This document shows, piece by piece, positions 62,683-64,000 of a stretch of 64,000 nucleotides of DNA; positions within the stretch are counted from its first letter, which is position 1, and every line of letters starts with the position of its first letter. Source of the DNA: Robertmurraya korlensis (GTDB taxonomy: Bacteria > Bacillota > Bacilli > Bacillales > Cytobacillaceae); contig NZ_JAMBNS010000002.1 in assembly GCF_023715225.1 (NCBI RefSeq), positions 310,001 to 374,000 on the forward strand, given 5' to 3'. The notes beneath the pieces are model-generated. The model did no database searches. It had not been told where the DNA came from and worked only from the letters and a program-made list of their open reading frames with translations. The translations under genes were made by a program, and so were the position numbers.

Positions 62683-62819
62683 GTAACCCTCTTCCTCATC
62701 TTCTAAGTCGTAATATGTATTATATTATAACATTGAATTTCCTGCATTTGATGTGAAGAAAAGTACAACTAAAAATTATTATCTTAATAATATCAAATTT
62801 TCAGAAAAAATACCTTATA

Positions 62820-62855
62820 AAAAAACTCAAACAGTCTCTCTCGAGAAAGTTTGAG
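62820..62855 (-). terminator. Terminator of ylaN
   Basis: Minus strand CTCAAAC / GTTTGAG outer stem, partly paired interior, then seven T. Confidence 0.82.
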
Positions 62856-62869
62856 CTTTCGAAAGTACG

Positions 62870-63151
62870 TTATTTTCTTTGCGATGCTTCATGAAGGGCT
62901 GATAGTTCTCTTTCTAATTCTCCTAAAATTGCCTTACCTTCTTTTTCTTCAATCAAGCCAAGGCGAACAGCAAAATCTATTTCACGAGATAGACCAAACA
63001 TTTGTGTATCGAGAACCTCTTCATATAACGGACACTGAGGCATCGTTAAGTTATCCATTTGTACTTTAATTAACTTTAGAATTTTATCAGCGTCAGCCTT
63101 TAATAAGGCATTTGCTTTTTCTTTATGATCTAATACCATATCAGACGCCAA
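62870..63151 (-). CDS. ylaN: YlaN (UPF0358)
   Basis: 93 residues, all-helical UPF0358 protein. [48 protein letters not shown] core. YlaN is important for growth in low iron; recent work describes it as an Fe(II)-binding partner that lifts Fur repression, which I recall but cannot check. Start TTG at 63151 behind GGGGGGA. A sigma-A promoter (63191-63219) fits upstream. Confidence 0.93.
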   Translation of the reverse strand: MASDMVLDHKEKANALLKADADKILKLIKVQMDNLTMPQCPLYEEVLDTQMFGLSREIDFAVRLGLIEEKEGKAILGELERELSALHEASQRK

Positions 63152-63190
63152 CTTAGTCCCCCCGTTTCCGAGCGTTTATCCTATCTATAA

Positions 63191-63219
63191 ATTTTATACG
63201 TTTAAGAGGAAAATTGCAA
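63191..63219 (-). promoter_or_regulatory. Sigma-A type promoter of ylaN
   Basis: Minus strand TTGCAA (63214-63219), 17-bp spacer, TAAAAT (63191-63196). Four of six and five of six matches. Confidence 0.5.
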
Positions 63220-63255
63220 GGATAATCAGTAGCACCCGTAGAAAGATTCAGGAAA

Positions 63256-63289
63256 TTTTGAATATCCTCCAAAATTTTGAATTTCCTCC
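63256..63289. repeat. Two 15-base direct repeats, 19-bp period
   Basis: TTTTGAATATCCTCC at 63256-63270 and TTTTGAATTTCCTCC at 63275-63289, one mismatch; the flanking AAA extends the unit. Lies in the divergent gap between ylaN and ylaL, upstream of a possible ylaL -10 TATACT near 63325. Confidence 0.7.
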
Positions 63290-63345
63290 AAAAATGACTT
63301 TTGTTCTCTTTAAGTCTATACTAAGGATACAAAGGGGGAACTATT

Positions 63346-63843
63346 ATGGAAAATATTATACTAATCCAAGGGAAAGTAAATTTCACAATCACCTTAGACC
63401 CTGGAGTATGGATCTTTGATGATCGTCGAGTAGATTTAACTACCTATTTTGAAGGAAGTCAAAAAGAAGTAGATGATTTAGAAGAATATAAAAAAAGCAT
63501 GTCCAAGCATTGGGATCGTGAAATAATGGAGGGAGCTGTTTTTCCTCCTACTTTAAAGACGGAGAAAAAATTTGAAAAAGAGAAAGTTCTGACGGGGACA
63601 TTTGGGATGCCGCTAAAGCCCTTCTTAAAAAATTCAGAAATTAAAGATGATGCAAAAAACTTAATACTCATAACTACAGATGGCGAGGTATCTATGCCTC
63701 TAGACGTAGGACAAGATTTAATTTTAGGGTTTTCAAAGGACGGTAAGCCATTAACAGATGATGGACCCGTGTACGCCTTTTACGGAGATGGCTCTAATAA
63801 ACATCAGCCAATAAAAAATATCCGTGCGGTAGCTATTGAATAA
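63346..63843 (+). CDS. ylaL: YlaL-like protein
   Basis: 165 residues. Small cytoplasmic protein: ILIQGKVNFTITLDPGVWIFDDRRVDL at the N-terminus, a charged helix (about 38-60), then beta segments ending YAFYGDGSNKHQPIKNIRAVAI. Placed by position between ylaN and a phoH-type gene and by remembered N-terminal similarity to B. subtilis YlaL. Function unknown. ATG at 63346 follows AAAGGGGG. Confidence 0.75.
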   Translation: MENIILIQGKVNFTITLDPGVWIFDDRRVDLTTYFEGSQKEVDDLEEYKKSMSKHWDREIMEGAVFPPTLKTEKKFEKEKVLTGTFGMPLKPFLKNSEIKDDAKNLILITTDGEVSMPLDVGQDLILGFSKDGKPLTDDGPVYAFYGDGSNKHQPIKNIRAVAIE

Positions 63844-63867
63844 AAGAAGGGCCCACCTTCTTTTATT
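63839..63867. terminator. Bidirectional terminator after ylaL
   Basis: Stem AATAAAAGAAGG / CCTTCTTTTATT, 5-base loop; includes the ylaL stop codon. Confidence 0.82.
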
Positions 63868-63918
63868 CAATAGCTTGTTAATGCTTGTGCCATTTAAGGG
63901 TAAAAAAAATCACTTTAC

Positions 63919-64000
63919 TTATAAAAGATCAGCTGCTAATTGTGCCAGACCGGATCTCTCACCCTTAAATAACTTTACATGGCCGGATATCGATTGGTCC
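63919..64000 (-). CDS. PhoH-family ATPase, C-terminal end (cut by window edge)
   Basis: The last 26 codons and TAA of a gene that continues beyond the window. The readable end, SGHVKLFKGERSGLAQLAADLL, is the usual C-terminus of PhoH-like NTPases (HVxLxKGERSxLAxxAxxLL). Synteny suggests ylaK. The domain itself cannot be seen. Confidence 0.7.
   Translation of the reverse strand, partial: DQSISGHVKLFKGERSGLAQLAADLL

Overview
The window is chromosomal core DNA of an endospore-forming Bacillaceae bacterium. The evidence is the order and content of the genes: a division and cell-wall (dcw) cluster holding spoVD and spoVE, the spoIIGA-sigE-sigG sporulation sigma block, the ylb gene series, the cta haem-copper oxidase block, and pyc-ftsW-ylaN-ylaL. 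DNA is AT-rich, Shine-Dalgarno sequences are strong, and TTG starts are frequent. MurE carries the DNPR motif of meso-diaminopimelate ligases. The order closely follows what I remember of the Bacillus subtilis ylaK-to-sepF interval, reversed in this window. I cannot name the genus. I see no mobile elements, CRISPR arrays, rRNA or tRNA genes.

Layout, left to right; most genes are on the minus strand, so transcription runs right to left. 1-2014: sepF (cut by the window edge), ylmE, pgeF, ylmC. 2083-4913: sigG, sigE, spoIIGA with their sporulation promoters. 5014-24097: ftsZ, ftsA (with a sigma-H promoter), sbp, ylxX, ylxW, divIB, murB, murG, spoVE, murD, mraY, murE, spoVD, pbpB, ftsL, rsmH, mraZ. 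24250-27274: bshC, a DUF3397 membrane protein and panE. 27387-30613: a three-gene biotin-dependent acyl-CoA carboxylase with a CcpA-type cre site. 30771-39335: ylbP, gerR, a crotonase-fold protein, ylbN-rpmF, tmcAL, ylbL, ylbK, ylbJ, coaD, rsmD. 39444-39628: a forespore-type small RNA (csfG-like). 39627-49752: ylbG, ylbF, ylbE, ylbD, ylbC, ylbB and ylbA, interspersed with less familiar genes and one gene broken by a nonsense codon. 49830-57917: ctaM, ctaG, ctaF, ctaE, ctaD, ctaC, ctaB and divergent ctaA. 57956-64000: pycA, ftsW, ylaN, ylaL and the tail of a phoH-family gene.

How the genes work together: the mur and mra genes make lipid II precursor. PbpB, FtsL, DivIB and FtsW build the septum under FtsZ, FtsA and SepF. 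SpoVD and SpoVE are the sporulation-specific transpeptidase and SEDS pair for cortex. SpoIIGA processes pro-sigma-E, and sigma-F and sigma-G act in the forespore. Promoter reading supports this: Spo0A boxes with a 22-bp spacer promoter (spoIIG), sigma-H (ftsAZ), sigma-F/G (sigG and the small RNA), sigma-E (ylbJ) and sigma-K (ylbD). The cta genes make haem A and assemble a caa3-type oxidase.

Nothing here is clearly a new defence or mobile system. The items most worth a second look are the csfG-like RNA, a crotonase-fold protein lacking one catalytic Glu near an acyl-CoA carboxylase, a back-to-back divergent promoter pair, an unrecognised secreted or anchored stalk-domain protein, and a gene with a single in-frame stop. 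Family and synteny statements come from memory, not from a database search.
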